DNA of 64,000 bases from Anthostomella pinea (Eukaryota > Ascomycota > Sordariomycetes > Xylariales > Xylariaceae). The stretch covers positions 1,364,001-1,428,000 of the forward strand of contig CAUWAG010000003.1 in assembly GCA_963556695.1 (NCBI GenBank), given 5' to 3'. Below the pieces are notes generated by a model. The model was not told where the DNA came from. It saw nothing but the letters and a program-made list of their open reading frames with translations, and made no database searches. Below are positions 35,397 to 45,763 of the stretch, one piece after another; positions within the stretch are counted from its first letter, which is position 1, and each line of letters opens with the position of its first letter. A program made the position numbers and the translations under genes.

Positions 35397-36304
35397 CTAA
35401 CGCCTAGAATCGATCTCGGCGACTAGGGTGGACGTGGCGTTGGCTTTCAGGACTGCCGTCGCTGCCGCCATGGCGACTTTGGCGGCCCTGGTTCTGGTTC
35501 TGGTTGCTCTGACTGCCCTGGTTGTCTTGAGTTCCATAGCATTCGTAGTTGTCTCTGAAATGTGGAAAACTCCATGTGTTAACAACGGGTACTTGGTATC
35601 AAGAAGACTAGTCCTCTTTGATGTATCCACCTCTTTGAGGAATGCAATCATGTACAAGGTAGGAGGGTCTGCATACTTCTCAGGTCCTCCTTTGAGGGCG
35701 AGCAACTCCCAGGCTCCCTTGACGAAACCCATAAACATCGTTGCCACATCGGAAGCGGGACCCTTCGCATTGATGTCTGCTCCATTGGATGTAAGCCCAT
35801 TCAGAGCGTGTTGACTGGCTTCCAGTCTTTCGAACTGGTGTCCCGATATCTCGGGGCCTACAGCCAAGCCGTGTCGTTAGAACTGTTGACATAGATATTT
35901 GTGTTGGGACAAAACAAGAGTTTCTTTTCAGAACACTTACTTGACAACAAAGACACAAGCATCTAGCAAATGGTAGACATTTGCGTCAGGACCCATGACG
36001 TGATGGCTTTAGTAGCCAGGGGTTACGGGGTAGTACGGGGATGCGCCGTAGTTGACACCACGGTAGTGTCCCTTGACCTCCACCGTAGCCGGGATATTAC
36101 GGGGATGTGCCGTAGTTGACACCACCGTAGTGTCCCTGACCTCCTAGGAATGTCCGGATGGTGTTCCGTATCCGGTGTAAGCACTGCCTCGGGTGCCAGA
36201 GATGGCCGTGTTCGCAGCGCCGATACGGAAGAGATAGAAGGCTCTCCTCCCAGCTTGATGGCGGTGTCCTTGACTTCCAAGCCGCCTGCGCCTGGACTTG
36301 GCAT
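35397..36304 (-). CDS. Hypothetical minus-strand gene, exon model unresolved
   Basis: A 156-codon frame (35397–35867) contains ASDVATMFMGFVKGAWELLA and EKYADPPTLYMIAFLKEVDT, both protein-like. A likely intron then leads to a Gln/Asn-rich end (NQGSQSNQNQNQGRQSRHGG) that stops with TAG near 35398. Upstream, the segment at 36000–36150 encodes two Tyr/Gly-rich units (GHYGGVNYGTSP and GHYRGVNYGASPYYPVTPGY). I could not find splice sites that join these parts in phase, so the gene may be broken like its neighbours. No family was recognised. Confidence 0.35.
36020..36147. repeat. Tandem duplication of an approximately 65-bp unit
   Basis: GGGGATGYGCCGTAGTTGAC, then ACCACSGTAGTGTCCC and TGACCTCC occur twice, starting at about 36037 and 36099. 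The minus strand reads Tyr/Gly-rich units (HYGGVNYG / HYRGVNYG), so this is probably a repeat inside a former coding region. Confidence 0.65.
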
Positions 36305-36334
36305 GTGAGGAAGTTGGACGTAGGTAACTTGAAG

Positions 36335-36435
36335 GGGTATTGTAATAAAAATAAAAATGAGAATCAGAATAAGAATAGGAATAGTAATAAGTATAGTAAT
36401 AAGAATAAGAATAGAAATGGAAATAGAAATAAATC
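36335..36435. repeat. Purine-rich (AATAAG/AATAGA)n low-complexity tract
   Basis: About 100 bases of AATAAN and AATAGN hexamer variants on the plus strand. The units have diverged, and the tract is nearly free of C. Confidence 0.75.
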
Positions 36436-37851
36436 GGGGTGTTGGCGCTTCTCCAAGTTGTGGAAGACGTAATGGTTGAGTAGGAGGGGATGGTGAGGTG
36501 ACGAGGAGCCGACGGCGTAGCTAAATTTGGTAGTTCAAGCGGCCTCGGTTAGCCGAGATACTAGGGCTAGGAACCACACAGAATACTACGTAGAGATTTG
36601 CTTGGGGCAGCATGGGCTTTGGGCTTAAACAGTGGGAAGGTGTATCGGCGATGCCTCAGGCGTTAATACGTCACGTGTGAGCGGAAGAATAGCTCATTCA
36701 ATGCAGACTCAACGGATGATTCACAGCTGAGCAGACATCTGTTCTCTTTCTCCCATTATGCGTGTGGGATTTTCCAATTGTCTCTCACACAGTCACACAC
36801 GTGTCTCAGCTCAAAGTGACAGAGTTAAGATAGTCATTCTACTAAAGAAATCGCCGAGTTCTTCTGTAGGTCTGGCCCTACCAAGCAAACATCTCAGGGG
36901 AAGTTTGGACACAGCACAAGATTACTATGGAGACTTACGTTGCACCTTATGGTTTCGAGGCGGCCCTACTGGCTTCGGCTAACTGCTGGAGCCTAACATA
37001 CCAACCCTGCCAGAAATACTATCCTGAGTAAGTCACCATCAAGGTGATACTGACGGTTGATGACTCCAGTGTGTCGACTCTTTGCTGCAATGGAGGACAT
37101 ACCAAGATTGACACATTTGTGACGTAGCCTTCCTACGTGCAGTTCTACGCTGGCCAGCAAAACCCTTCGGGTCGAAGAGTCCCTCAAGCTGGAGGACTTG
37201 GACATTTGGATGTTGCTGTATGACATGATGGCATCATGAGGGGAAATGTAGCATTACAGAAGCAGGGTAGAAACAAGTTTCCTCGCTCGATAATCGTGGC
37301 TCGCAGTTAGCAAGCAGCTGTCCCAACTCCCCAGCCCTCATCGAAAGGTACCAAAGGGCACAACCGCTATGTCGCGGCGTGGATTCCAAGTTCTTCATTC
37401 GGGCGTGTAGTTTGGAGGTTAATGAGATTGATCTCTGGCAGATTGGAGAGGGTCCGAGGCCAGTCCGAGAGCGAGTTCCAGGAATGTAGGTGTTGACATA
37501 CTGAACTTCGGCATCACCGACATATGTTATCGCCTCGCGAATAGGTACTACCTGACGATGCCTGTATCATCGGTTTACCAAAGGTCTGCGGAAGGATAGT
37601 AAAAATACGTAATGGAGACGCACCCGAAGCTGCGGCCTGGCCTCCAGGCGGAGGATCTCATTCCAAGCGCGGTTTACCAATGCCAGTCACATCACGTAAC
37701 CGGGAAGACATCATACCGCGGCACCGACGTACCATCACGTAGCAACACAATGCAATGCATATTAATCACGCCGAATCCTTTTGCCTCTACTTTTCCCCCC
37801 GCGCCTGTTCTCTACGCACTTCTCTTCTCATCCCGAAGCCAACTCAACACC
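36436..37851. other. Intergenic DNA upstream of the SDR gene
   Basis: No gene recognised. The last 250 bases, with CT-rich sequence just before 37852, probably form the SDR promoter and leader; an upstream in-frame ATG at 37612 exists but would add a non-conserved extension. Confidence 0.4.
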
Positions 37852-38774
37852 ATGGCACAGAAGACCGTGCTGATCACCGGCTGCAACAGAGGAATCGGCA
37901 AGGGCCTCCTCAAAATCTACCTTGCAAAGCCAAACCACCTGCTCATCGCCGCTGTCCGGGATCCCAACCACCCAACCTCCAAAGCTCTGGTCGACCTCCG
38001 TAAGGCCGAGGGTACTTCCCTCATCGTGGTCAAGAACGATGCCACGGTCCCTACTGATGCTGCCTCCATGGTGAAGGAGCTTGCGTCTAAGGGTATCGAC
38101 TACATCGATATTGTGATTGCGAATGCGGGAGCCGCTTATCGCTGGTGCAAGGTGTCCGAGGTCACGGCTGAGGACATCCAGAGACATGTTGTTCCCAACG
38201 TGCACGGGTTCATCTGGCTGTACCAGGCTACATTGCCGCTGCTGAAGAAATCAGAGGACCCGATCTGGGTGACTATTGGGTCTTCTTCGGCTTGGCTCAC
38301 GGTAAGAGATCCCCCCTTTCGTCTACAGCTGACTCCATGCTGCGGTCGCATTCAGTGGCTAACCAAAAGCACAAATAGTAAATAATACCCGCGATGAAAC
38401 TACAGATGTATACTAATCCATTCGACGTAGGGATATGATTGAGTTCAAGAACGCCGCCTATGCGCCGACCAAGGCGGTCCAGCACTGGTACACGAGGTCG
38501 ATCTCGTTGGAGGAGAAGTGGCTTACGGCTTTTCCGATTGACCCTGGGTAAGTCTTACGAGCAAGCCGAGCTGTGGGACTGTTACTTACGCAGTCTACGT
38601 AGCTGGGCCCAGACGGACATTGGTCAGCGCGGCGCCGACGCTTTTGGGATCGAGACAGCCCAGATCAGCGTGGAGCAGAGTACTCAAGGAGTCGTTAAGG
38701 TCATCGATGCTGTGACGCGAGAAACCCATAGTGGGAAGAACTGGGTTTGGGATGGTAGACAAGTCCCGTGGTAG
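37852..38774 (+). CDS. Short-chain dehydrogenase/reductase (about 245 aa), with a splice-phase conflict
   Basis: Exons are 37852–38301, about 38432–38547 and 38603–38774. The start ATG lies in CACCATGG. The cofactor motif TGCNRGIG is at residues 10–17, NAGA of the Rossmann fold at about 92–95, the catalytic Ser in GSSSAW, and YAPTK as the YxxxK pair. The C-terminal DPGWAQTDIG loop is present. Overall it resembles fungal norsolorinic-acid-ketoreductase-like SDRs; the substrate is unknown. Intron 2 (38548–38602) is regular. Intron 1 (GTAAGA to GTAG, TACTAAT branch) leaves one extra G at the junction, so GT–AG splicing gives LT-G-Y-D-stop instead of the expected LT-DMIEFKNAAY. This may be a 1-base insertion, a sequence error, or a broken gene. 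Confidence 0.75.
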
Positions 38775-38982
38775 CGTGTGATGATGGGGAACGAGATGGT
38801 AGCTGTGGCAGAGTTCGATCATGAGGACAGCACTGAATTGCGAATGTACCTCATGCGTGCGCAATACCATGGTAGACTCTGCTTTGTAGACAAGTGAGAG
38901 ACATCACACCATGGGTTAGGAAGGTCGCCGGTAAGAATCCCATCACAGGCTACTGAAACAGGGGAATATGAGTTCACTGGAA

Positions 38983-39050
38983 GTCTTCGTGTTCCCAACC
39001 CAGCAGATTGAGATGATATCGATGCACAACCTTGAGCAAATAAACGATGG
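38983..39050. repeat. Dispersed repeat, copy B
   Basis: It shares CTTCGTGTTCCCAACCCAGC, then AGATTGAGA, TCGATG, CAACCTTGAG and AACGAT with 31860–31960, in the same order and orientation. It lies between the SDR gene and the methyltransferase gene, which end facing each other. Confidence 0.6.
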
Positions 39051-39102
39051 TTTTCACTGGAAGTTCTCCTCTGTGTCTAGTCCCAGATAAACTCAAGCTG
39101 AT

Positions 39103-40291
39103 CTACTTAGAAAGTGACAGTGAGTCCTTGTCTTGTCTTCCAAAGACGCCCCACCAGCATTGAACTTCTGGAGTCTCTTCGTCCTCATCCCAATCGTCTT
39201 GACAGGCAAGAGTGTGCTCCTCGAGAACTCTCAGCGGCGAGACACCCTCGACCATTCTGGTCCGAAATCTAGCCGTCAGTCTCTTTGTGGTAGAGTCTCT
39301 CTGTGGAACCATGATGATAGCCCTGGCGTCCGGATCTTCCGAAAGGTGGTTGGTGACTGCAGAGGAAAGCAATTCGGGGTGATCATCATCATAGAGGGGG
39401 TCTGCAACGATAACGAGCTACGCACAACCAGTCAGTGTCGACGATAGCATACGATACTCAACAGGCCACCGAAGCTACCTTGAACTGATGTTTCTTAGCA
39501 AACCGTTCTGCGTTGCCAGCTTCAGAACCCCATGTCAGGGGGCCCGAGCTGAGCGTGCCGCCCAGAGCCTCAATTGTCTGCCGATTCCCATCGATGTTGA
39601 ACTCGAGGTTCGCCATGATGGACGGGAGATCGCTGAGGACAACATTGGCTTGCCACATAGCAGCAGCTGCCAGGCCCAACAGCCCAGTACCCGAGCCGAG
39701 TTCGAGAACGTCCAAAGACGAGTCGGGCCGGCGCGAACCCAGCAGATGAGCGAGAGGACCAGAAGCGACCTTATCCAACTGCTGCGCCATGAGATAGGAG
39801 GATCCCCACGTTTTGTGACCGATGGAGTCACCAGTCATAGGTGGTTCCCGAATGATCAGCTCGAAATGAGCGGGCTGTCGGTTCTCAAATGGCCACCTTC
39901 GAACGATCTCACCCATCCCCACTCTGCCACACCGCTCCGAGAGTCGCTTGCTTGCCTCATCCCACAGTACCTCTTTTTGGTCGTCGTCCTCTATCCATGC
40001 AAAGCTACTACTGACTACGCTTGACAGATACGTGGTGACTTCACGACGGAACCGAGCAGAGTCCTGGCGGTTCTCCAGAATAATTTTCCGGGAAGTTGTG
40101 GGTTTCCATATCGGCGGCTCTACGTGTAGACTTTTGAGACACGCCAGTAGTTCTTCGAATGAAGGCTTCTGCCATACCTGAGGGAAATCGGCCGGGGAAT
40201 CGGGCAGGTTGGCCATGTCGAGCGTGAATGCTTCAGTTGATCCGAAAGAGGTGAGACCGGAAACAGCGGAGAAATCAGAGGACAAGAACAA
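39103..40291 (-). CDS. SAM-dependent methyltransferase, Methyltransf_16 / FAM86-type (2 exons, 375 aa)
   Basis: Exons 39479–40291 and 39103–39417 join in phase 0 across a 61-bp intron (GTAGCT donor, GTAG acceptor), giving KKHQFK-LVIVADPLYDDDHP. The SAM-binding motif I is DVLELGSGTGLLGLAAA (about residues 192–208). A second acidic strand end is VLSDLP, and the VADPLYDDDHPELL segment is the D-x-x-Y/F-like post-motif region. Upstream, TWGSSYLMAQQL is the family's substrate-side motif. The family methylates lysines or other residues on proteins; the target here cannot be told. A second in-frame ATG 25 codons in (MANLPDSPADF) is an alternative start. The gene ends facing the SDR gene. Confidence 0.85.
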
Positions 40292-41220
40292 ATGAAACGA
40301 TCGGTCACCGGCAAATGAAAGACATGCTGGGACTGTGATCTTTTTCCTCGATTTGCATCACAGGTGTATTAAACGAAGAGAATGATGGGATGCAGCAGGC
40401 ATGGAAAACATGAAACCAGAACAGTCCATTGAAATGTCTCGCTTGCTGCGCTGGCGGGCACAGCCACAAGCCACACCTGGACCCTGAAAAAGCCACAACA
40501 GCTGGTGAAGCTACCACGGGACATGATTGGCCAGCCTTATCGATAGCACAAAGCTTAATCATTTTCTGCTATGACTCGAAAACTCCAGCGCCCGATTCGA
40601 AATTGCTTCCTCTTTCCTTCCTCAAGCACCATCCTCATCAACGCCGCGTTTCCGAGCTGCACACAGAGAGGCTGCGTCACGCGCAGCTTCTCGGCGGTCT
40701 CGTTCCCTCCGGGGTTCGAGCTGCTCAATCATCTGCTCGTGGGTAAATTCGGAGTATCAGCTTCACCTTCACCTTCACCTTCCTCTCCTCGCCTGCTTCG
40801 GCGGCCGGGGATGACAGGTTCGCCCGTGAGGGCTTGGCGTGACTTCACGTCTGCAATTGGCATCAGAAAAGCAGGGCCAGTCACCTCGTGTATATCCGCA
40901 AGGAGAAGACGGGGGCGGCTGGTTCCTCTGGGAGAGTTGTTGCGAAGCTTGTGAACAAACACTTAAGTGCAATACGCGGCATTCTGGCGTCCCCTGTCTC
41001 ATGGCGGCAAAATAGCTCAATTCCGATTGATCTGAAGAGGATGGTGCTTCACCCTCTATTTTCCTCAGGTAGGTGGTCTACTAGTCCCCAACGTCCCCCT
41101 TCAGATCTAGAATACTGCTAACGGAATGCCTCACGCCTCACACCTCATCCATATCTAGGTCTATGATCTCCGTCGACCGAAACCGCCATGCCAACATCCT
41201 TACCCACCAGACCCTTTCGG
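40292..41220. other. Region between minus-strand genes; possible small plus-strand gene 40571–40954
   Basis: One plus-strand frame of 127 codons starts MTRKLQRPIRNCFLFPSSST and has a basic, Ser-rich beginning that could suit a mitochondrial targeting peptide. No domain is recognisable and minus-strand frames overlap it. A repeated CTTCACCTTCAC-like stretch lies near 40760–40785. I do not call it a gene with confidence. Confidence 0.25.
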
Positions 41221-42078
41221 CTACAAATTCTCCTTCTCCCACCCGCCTGCGCCTCCCTCCACTTCGTTCTGGCTGTCATAATCCTTCTTGTTCGCATCGG
41301 TCTCGTCTGCGGCATTTGCTTCTTCGGATCCTGTGGCCTGGCGTGTCTCACGCTTGTCGAACCGGTGTAAGATCGCAGCCGCCTCATTCTCGGGATCTAC
41401 AAGCTTCCCCAGTTCAGATAGTTCCGTCAATAGGTCTTTGCAGGCAGCCTGGTCCGACATCGAATTCTTCGCCAAGTCAAGGATCTGATTCCCGGCTGCT
41501 CGTATTTTCCCCAACTGATTGTGTCGAGAATCATAGCCTGACGGGTCATCCTTCGACCGAGCCACAGCAAGAGATTTCATAGCCGCGTCGACCTGCCCGA
41601 GGCAGGTCTCCAGCTTCATGCGTTGAATGCCGAACTGTTGATCATCTTGCTTCTCTCCAGTCTTATACTTGCTGTTGTGCTCGACCTTGTCACGCCAGAT
41701 CCCTTGCAGCACGTGTCCGCCGACGTAAGGCTTGATGTTCGTCACTTCCACCTCGAAAACCTCCTGGAACCCGGTCCAGAACTTCCGGCTTTCCTTGACT
41801 TGTTGCGCCAGTTGCTTTGCGGCCAGGGACACCTTCATTTCTGCCATCATACCCATGTTAGGGGATGATAACGCTGGATTGGCGGGTGCTGTGGGATGGA
41901 CCTTGGGCTGGACCTTGGGATTGTTGGCTTGCTCTGGGACGGCGGTGTGTTGCACTTCAGACCTTGCGTGCGGCTTTTCTCGCGGACAAGTAGCGCATGG
42001 GTGGATGAAGAACCGGCTCCCTTCCAGCCTGTGCTTGCCCGGGATGGATGTAGTTGGTTGCACGTGAGTCGAGGACAT
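41221..42078 (-). CDS. Uncharacterised single-exon protein (285 aa)
   Basis: This uninterrupted minus-strand frame begins MSSTHVQPTTSIPGKHRL. The first 70 residues are Pro- and His-rich with a CATC pair. Residues about 75–230 are predicted by eye to be mostly helical (KVSLAAKQLAQQVKESRKFW, then MKLETCLGQVDAAMKSLAVA and SDQAACKDLLTELSELGKLV). The last 40 residues are acidic and disordered (ATGSEEANAADETDANKKDY). There is no signal peptide or membrane segment. I recognise no family; it may be lineage-specific. Long minus-strand frame length and sensible composition support it as real. Confidence 0.55.
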   Translation of the reverse strand: MSSTHVQPTTSIPGKHRLEGSRFFIHPCATCPREKPHARSEVQHTAVPEQANNPKVQPKVHPTAPANPALSSPNMGMMAEMKVSLAAKQLAQQVKESRKFWTGFQEVFEVEVTNIKPYVGGHVLQGIWRDKVEHNSKYKTGEKQDDQQFGIQRMKLETCLGQVDAAMKSLAVARSKDDPSGYDSRHNQLGKIRAAGNQILDLAKNSMSDQAACKDLLTELSELGKLVDPENEAAAILHRFDKRETRQATGSEEANAADETDANKKDYDSQNEVEGGAGGWEKENL

Positions 42079-44943
42079 TCTGGGCGAGAATACTCTGACC
42101 TCACGAAAGTTCAGTGACCGAGGCTAGAGAATGCGTGCTTTGCTTCTTGGTTGTCGTCAGCTATGTTGTGCAAGGACAGTTGATATCCCACTGAGGTTGG
42201 GAAAATCAGAGCCCTTTACAACAGCCCATCGAGGGCTTTTGATGACAAGAGCAGACGCGTCTGTTGCTACCCGATCTGACCGTTGACACAGTTACAAGCG
42301 ACACTACGATGGCCAAGACACGCAGCCCAGTCCAAGCCTTCGCTCAAACGGCAACACCAAAGCAGTTTGATAGAGTCAAACTCTTGATGCGCGACACGCA
42401 GGTGCGCTTGCATTTGTCAATGCGCTTGCATTTGTCAGTTACGCGGGGAAACTTCACAGCTCTCACGTTACTTTCGCGAGGGAAAATCGCACATGTCTAT
42501 GTGTGGACCGGCAGGCCACAAAGACAAAGCCCTTGTTCATCAATCTCAACTACGCAGGAGAGACCCAGGCCTGCTCTGCACCCCCTCACACCTTGGGAAG
42601 CGACAGGATCGAGGTTCATTACACAGCATGGTACTTCTTGAACTATGCACCAAGGTCGAGGTACATGTGGGATGTCGACATCGATGTACCTATCCAAACC
42701 TCCTCGAAGTAGAGTCCCCAGCAGTCGTCCACCGACCCGCAAGGCCCAGGCACAAGTCGTTAGTCGCTGTTGACCGGCATCGGAAGGAAGCACCCGCGTA
42801 ACATTTCACTGGATGGCTCAAGACCTCCCCTGAGTCCCTTGCGTGAACTGCTTGAGATATGGAAAGTTCCACGCCTAAATCAGAACGCCAACAAGAACAC
42901 ACTCAAACCGGGCCCCAGTCTGAGCCCACTACGGTATTCCTAATCGCCGCGCCTCTCGATATGCGGCAGGATAGTTACAACCGCAGCGTGATATGCGGTT
43001 AACATATGACGGAAGGGTTCTTCGACATGGTGATGGATGGTGCCGCCCGAGATGGATGTCTGATAGAGTTGGCTGGGTGTGTACGGATGAGTGATCAGCT
43101 AGCCTCGCACGGCATGTTCTCGCGTGAAATCGCCTGCACATACCCGTTTCACAGCCCTCAGCACATATGCCTCGTTTCAATGCTTGCACCACACGAGGCT
43201 GACAGGTACCATGCATACCACGTTCATGACGTACAAGTCGCCTCAGTGTTGCGTTTGCGTTAGTGTTGGTCCAGGGCTCTGGAATCCTTCACGGTAATGC
43301 ACATCTCACGTCTCTACATCCGGCCACACGAGCATGTCAAATAGACTACCCCGGACAACACGAACCAACCGCTCACGACGTTCGGTCATATGACCTGGCA
43401 GGACGCGGCACAGGGCTCCGTGCCTCTTCCGGGGACCCAACGACTTTCGTTGCATGTGAGATTCCTTGTCTCCCACGCTGTGATGGCACCCGAACGGGAG
43501 CAGCTGTATATTCAGTCCGTGGCAGGGTGACGGTATCGGGGGTTATCAGCTCGCAGCGTCTGATACTTTACTCCAAGGACCCTGGGATCCTGGACCTTGT
43601 CAGGGTCCATGTGCCAGGCATGGCTCTACACCCCGGCTCGGGCGGCAACTGCGAGCAACAATGGCTTTGTTGGAATGCCGGGTGTGTGATTAGACGTCCC
43701 GCTAAGAGCCGCCGATGTTGGGAACCATCCTGATCTGGGACTGCATGTCTGCTTGGCACGTAGACAGTCTATAGCCATCGGTACCGGGAGAGTGGACGTC
43801 GATCACCACAATAGGCACCGGCGCCAAGTATTGCTCGACGTTGGCTCTTGATGGTGGCAGACGAGGATCAACCGGTCCGTACTAATAATAAGATGGTGCG
43901 TCGTTCAGGCAGGGAGAGAAGGCTACCCGGTGGTCTGACCCCGCCAACCCGAGAAAGCAACAGGCCCAACGGGCATTTATCCCCGCAGCGGATGGACGGA
44001 GTCGTCTGAAATAACCCCATGATGTCTACATCTACACCCACCTTGACTTGTCTTGCTCGGCTGCTCGGGATCGTGAAGCCTCTTTGATGGGGCCGATATT
44101 CATGTTGGCTGGCGCTGGAATTGGCGGCAGATTGGACGTTATAGAAGTTCCCGGTTTTTCCCCTGGCATGAACATGGCAATGGATCACAAATCACCAGGC
44201 CTACCTATCGCACTCCACGCCATGCCGGGGCTATCGTGCCGAAAGGACATTGCGTCGCTTCCGTACCTACAGGACATGATCTACCGGACCTGACATTGTT
44301 TCCGCACCTACATTGCAGCACGCAAATGTAGTGCTCTTGATCGATCGTACAGGCGTATATGTTGGCCTGCATACCTGGAAGGCAGGGAATGCACATTCAA
44401 AGGTATGGCAACGTACGCCGGTGTGCGTCCATCCACCATCATCATACGTACGTACGTGACCGATCAGATTAGCACCACACAACGCACGAGGAGGACGAAA
44501 CAGACCCTGTAAAACGCAAGGTCCTTCTAGAGACCGAGATAAACTCCAGCCATGACGCTTGGGACATGAGGACGCATACACAAGCGCGTGGGCGACAGTG
44601 CCAGTAGGTCGTCTATACGTGGCATACCTCCCGCTATTCTTCATTATATATTGCATGAAGTCACTCCCAGTATGCCTCCGATTCATAGTAAATAGAGTAA
44701 TGATAGTAATTTGGTATCAAAAGAAAAGCCGGCGTGTTGCCTAATCATTTGTGTCTGCATCTGTCTGTCTATCTCGCTGTGTTTCTGTGGGTATCTGCGA
44801 ATGAACAGACCCCTATGCATCAAATAACTCCTTCCCGCTCATACCAAATACCATGCATGATCCAGTGCCGCTTATACCCAAATGAAATGACCACCAATGC
44901 CTGTGGCTATGTCTCCGTATCGCCTTGCACATGCCATAAGTCC
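42079..44943. other. Gene-poor intergenic DNA
   Basis: Many overlapping frames of 60–156 codons exist on both strands with none dominant. No domain, intron pair or transposon end was found. A short direct repeat of about 18 bp, TGCGCTTGCATTTGTCA, occurs twice near 42402–42438. Confidence 0.4.
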
Positions 44944-45258
44944 GCGTGCCTGCGTGCCTGCGTGCCTGCGTGCCTGCGTGCCTGCGTGCCTGCGTGCCTG
45001 CGTGCCTGCGTGCCTGCGTGCCTGCGTGCCTGCGTGCCTGCGTGCCTGCGTGCCTGCGTGCCTGCGTGCCTGCGTGCCTGCGTGCCTGCGTGCCTGCGTG
45101 CCTGCGTGCCTGCGTGCCTGCGTGCCTGCGTGCCTGCGTGCCTGCGTGCCTGCGTGCCTGCGTGCCTGCGTGCCTGCGTGCCTGCGTGCCTGCGTGCCTG
45201 CGTGCCTGCGTGCCTGCGTGCCTGCGTGCCTGCGTGCCTGCGTGCCTGCGTGCCTGCG
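44944..45258. repeat. Octamer minisatellite (GCGTGCCT)n, about 39 copies
   Basis: An essentially perfect 8-bp unit repeats for 315 bp. Because 8 is not a multiple of 3, each strand gives a single 8-residue peptide cycle, CLRACVPA on plus and GTQARRHA on minus, in every frame. No stop codon occurs on either strand, which produces long artificial frames. Confidence 0.95.
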
Positions 45259-45763
45259 ATTATGTGTGCAAATACCCCTCAAATATAGTAGTGAGGGTGA
45301 AATATCAAATCAATTCCTTGTTTCCATTCATGCCGGGCCTCGGTTTCTCCCTCGCTTGTGACGAAACGCCGCTAAGCAGATCGCCGATCTTTCGTGCGTA
45401 TGATAGAAGAAAGCCTGCCAGTCGGAGGACGGCTCAAATCGATGTCTATGCATCGTCTATGTAGGCGCGGGAAGGGATACTTATGCTCCCTTGCTCGTTT
45501 CCCGGCTTTGGCGGGGTTTAGGTGCGTGCATAATAGCAGCGGACTCATCCTGGTCTTTTTCAAGTCCGCATCTACTGTTGACTGCACCCGAGAACCTCGT
45601 CCAATTCTTGCCGCCTAAGCGCCATTGCCTGCCACTCCCCTTGTCGTCGATAAAGGTCCGAGCGATCACGATTTCCACAAACCGGGGCATCCAGAAGAAA
45701 GAGCCGGCTCGACTCGAGAACAATCGAGTAAGGGATTGGAAACCTGCAGCTTGGGACAAGCTT
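45259..45763. other. 3' flank of the ELL-like gene
   Basis: Short overlapping frames only. The stretch contains the transcription end region of the minus-strand ELL-like gene. No other feature was recognised. Confidence 0.4.

Noticed and set aside
44734..45464. Open frames of 130–184 codons on both strands across the octamer array
   Set aside because: They arise only because the 8-bp unit has no stop codon in any frame; the peptides are pure repeats.
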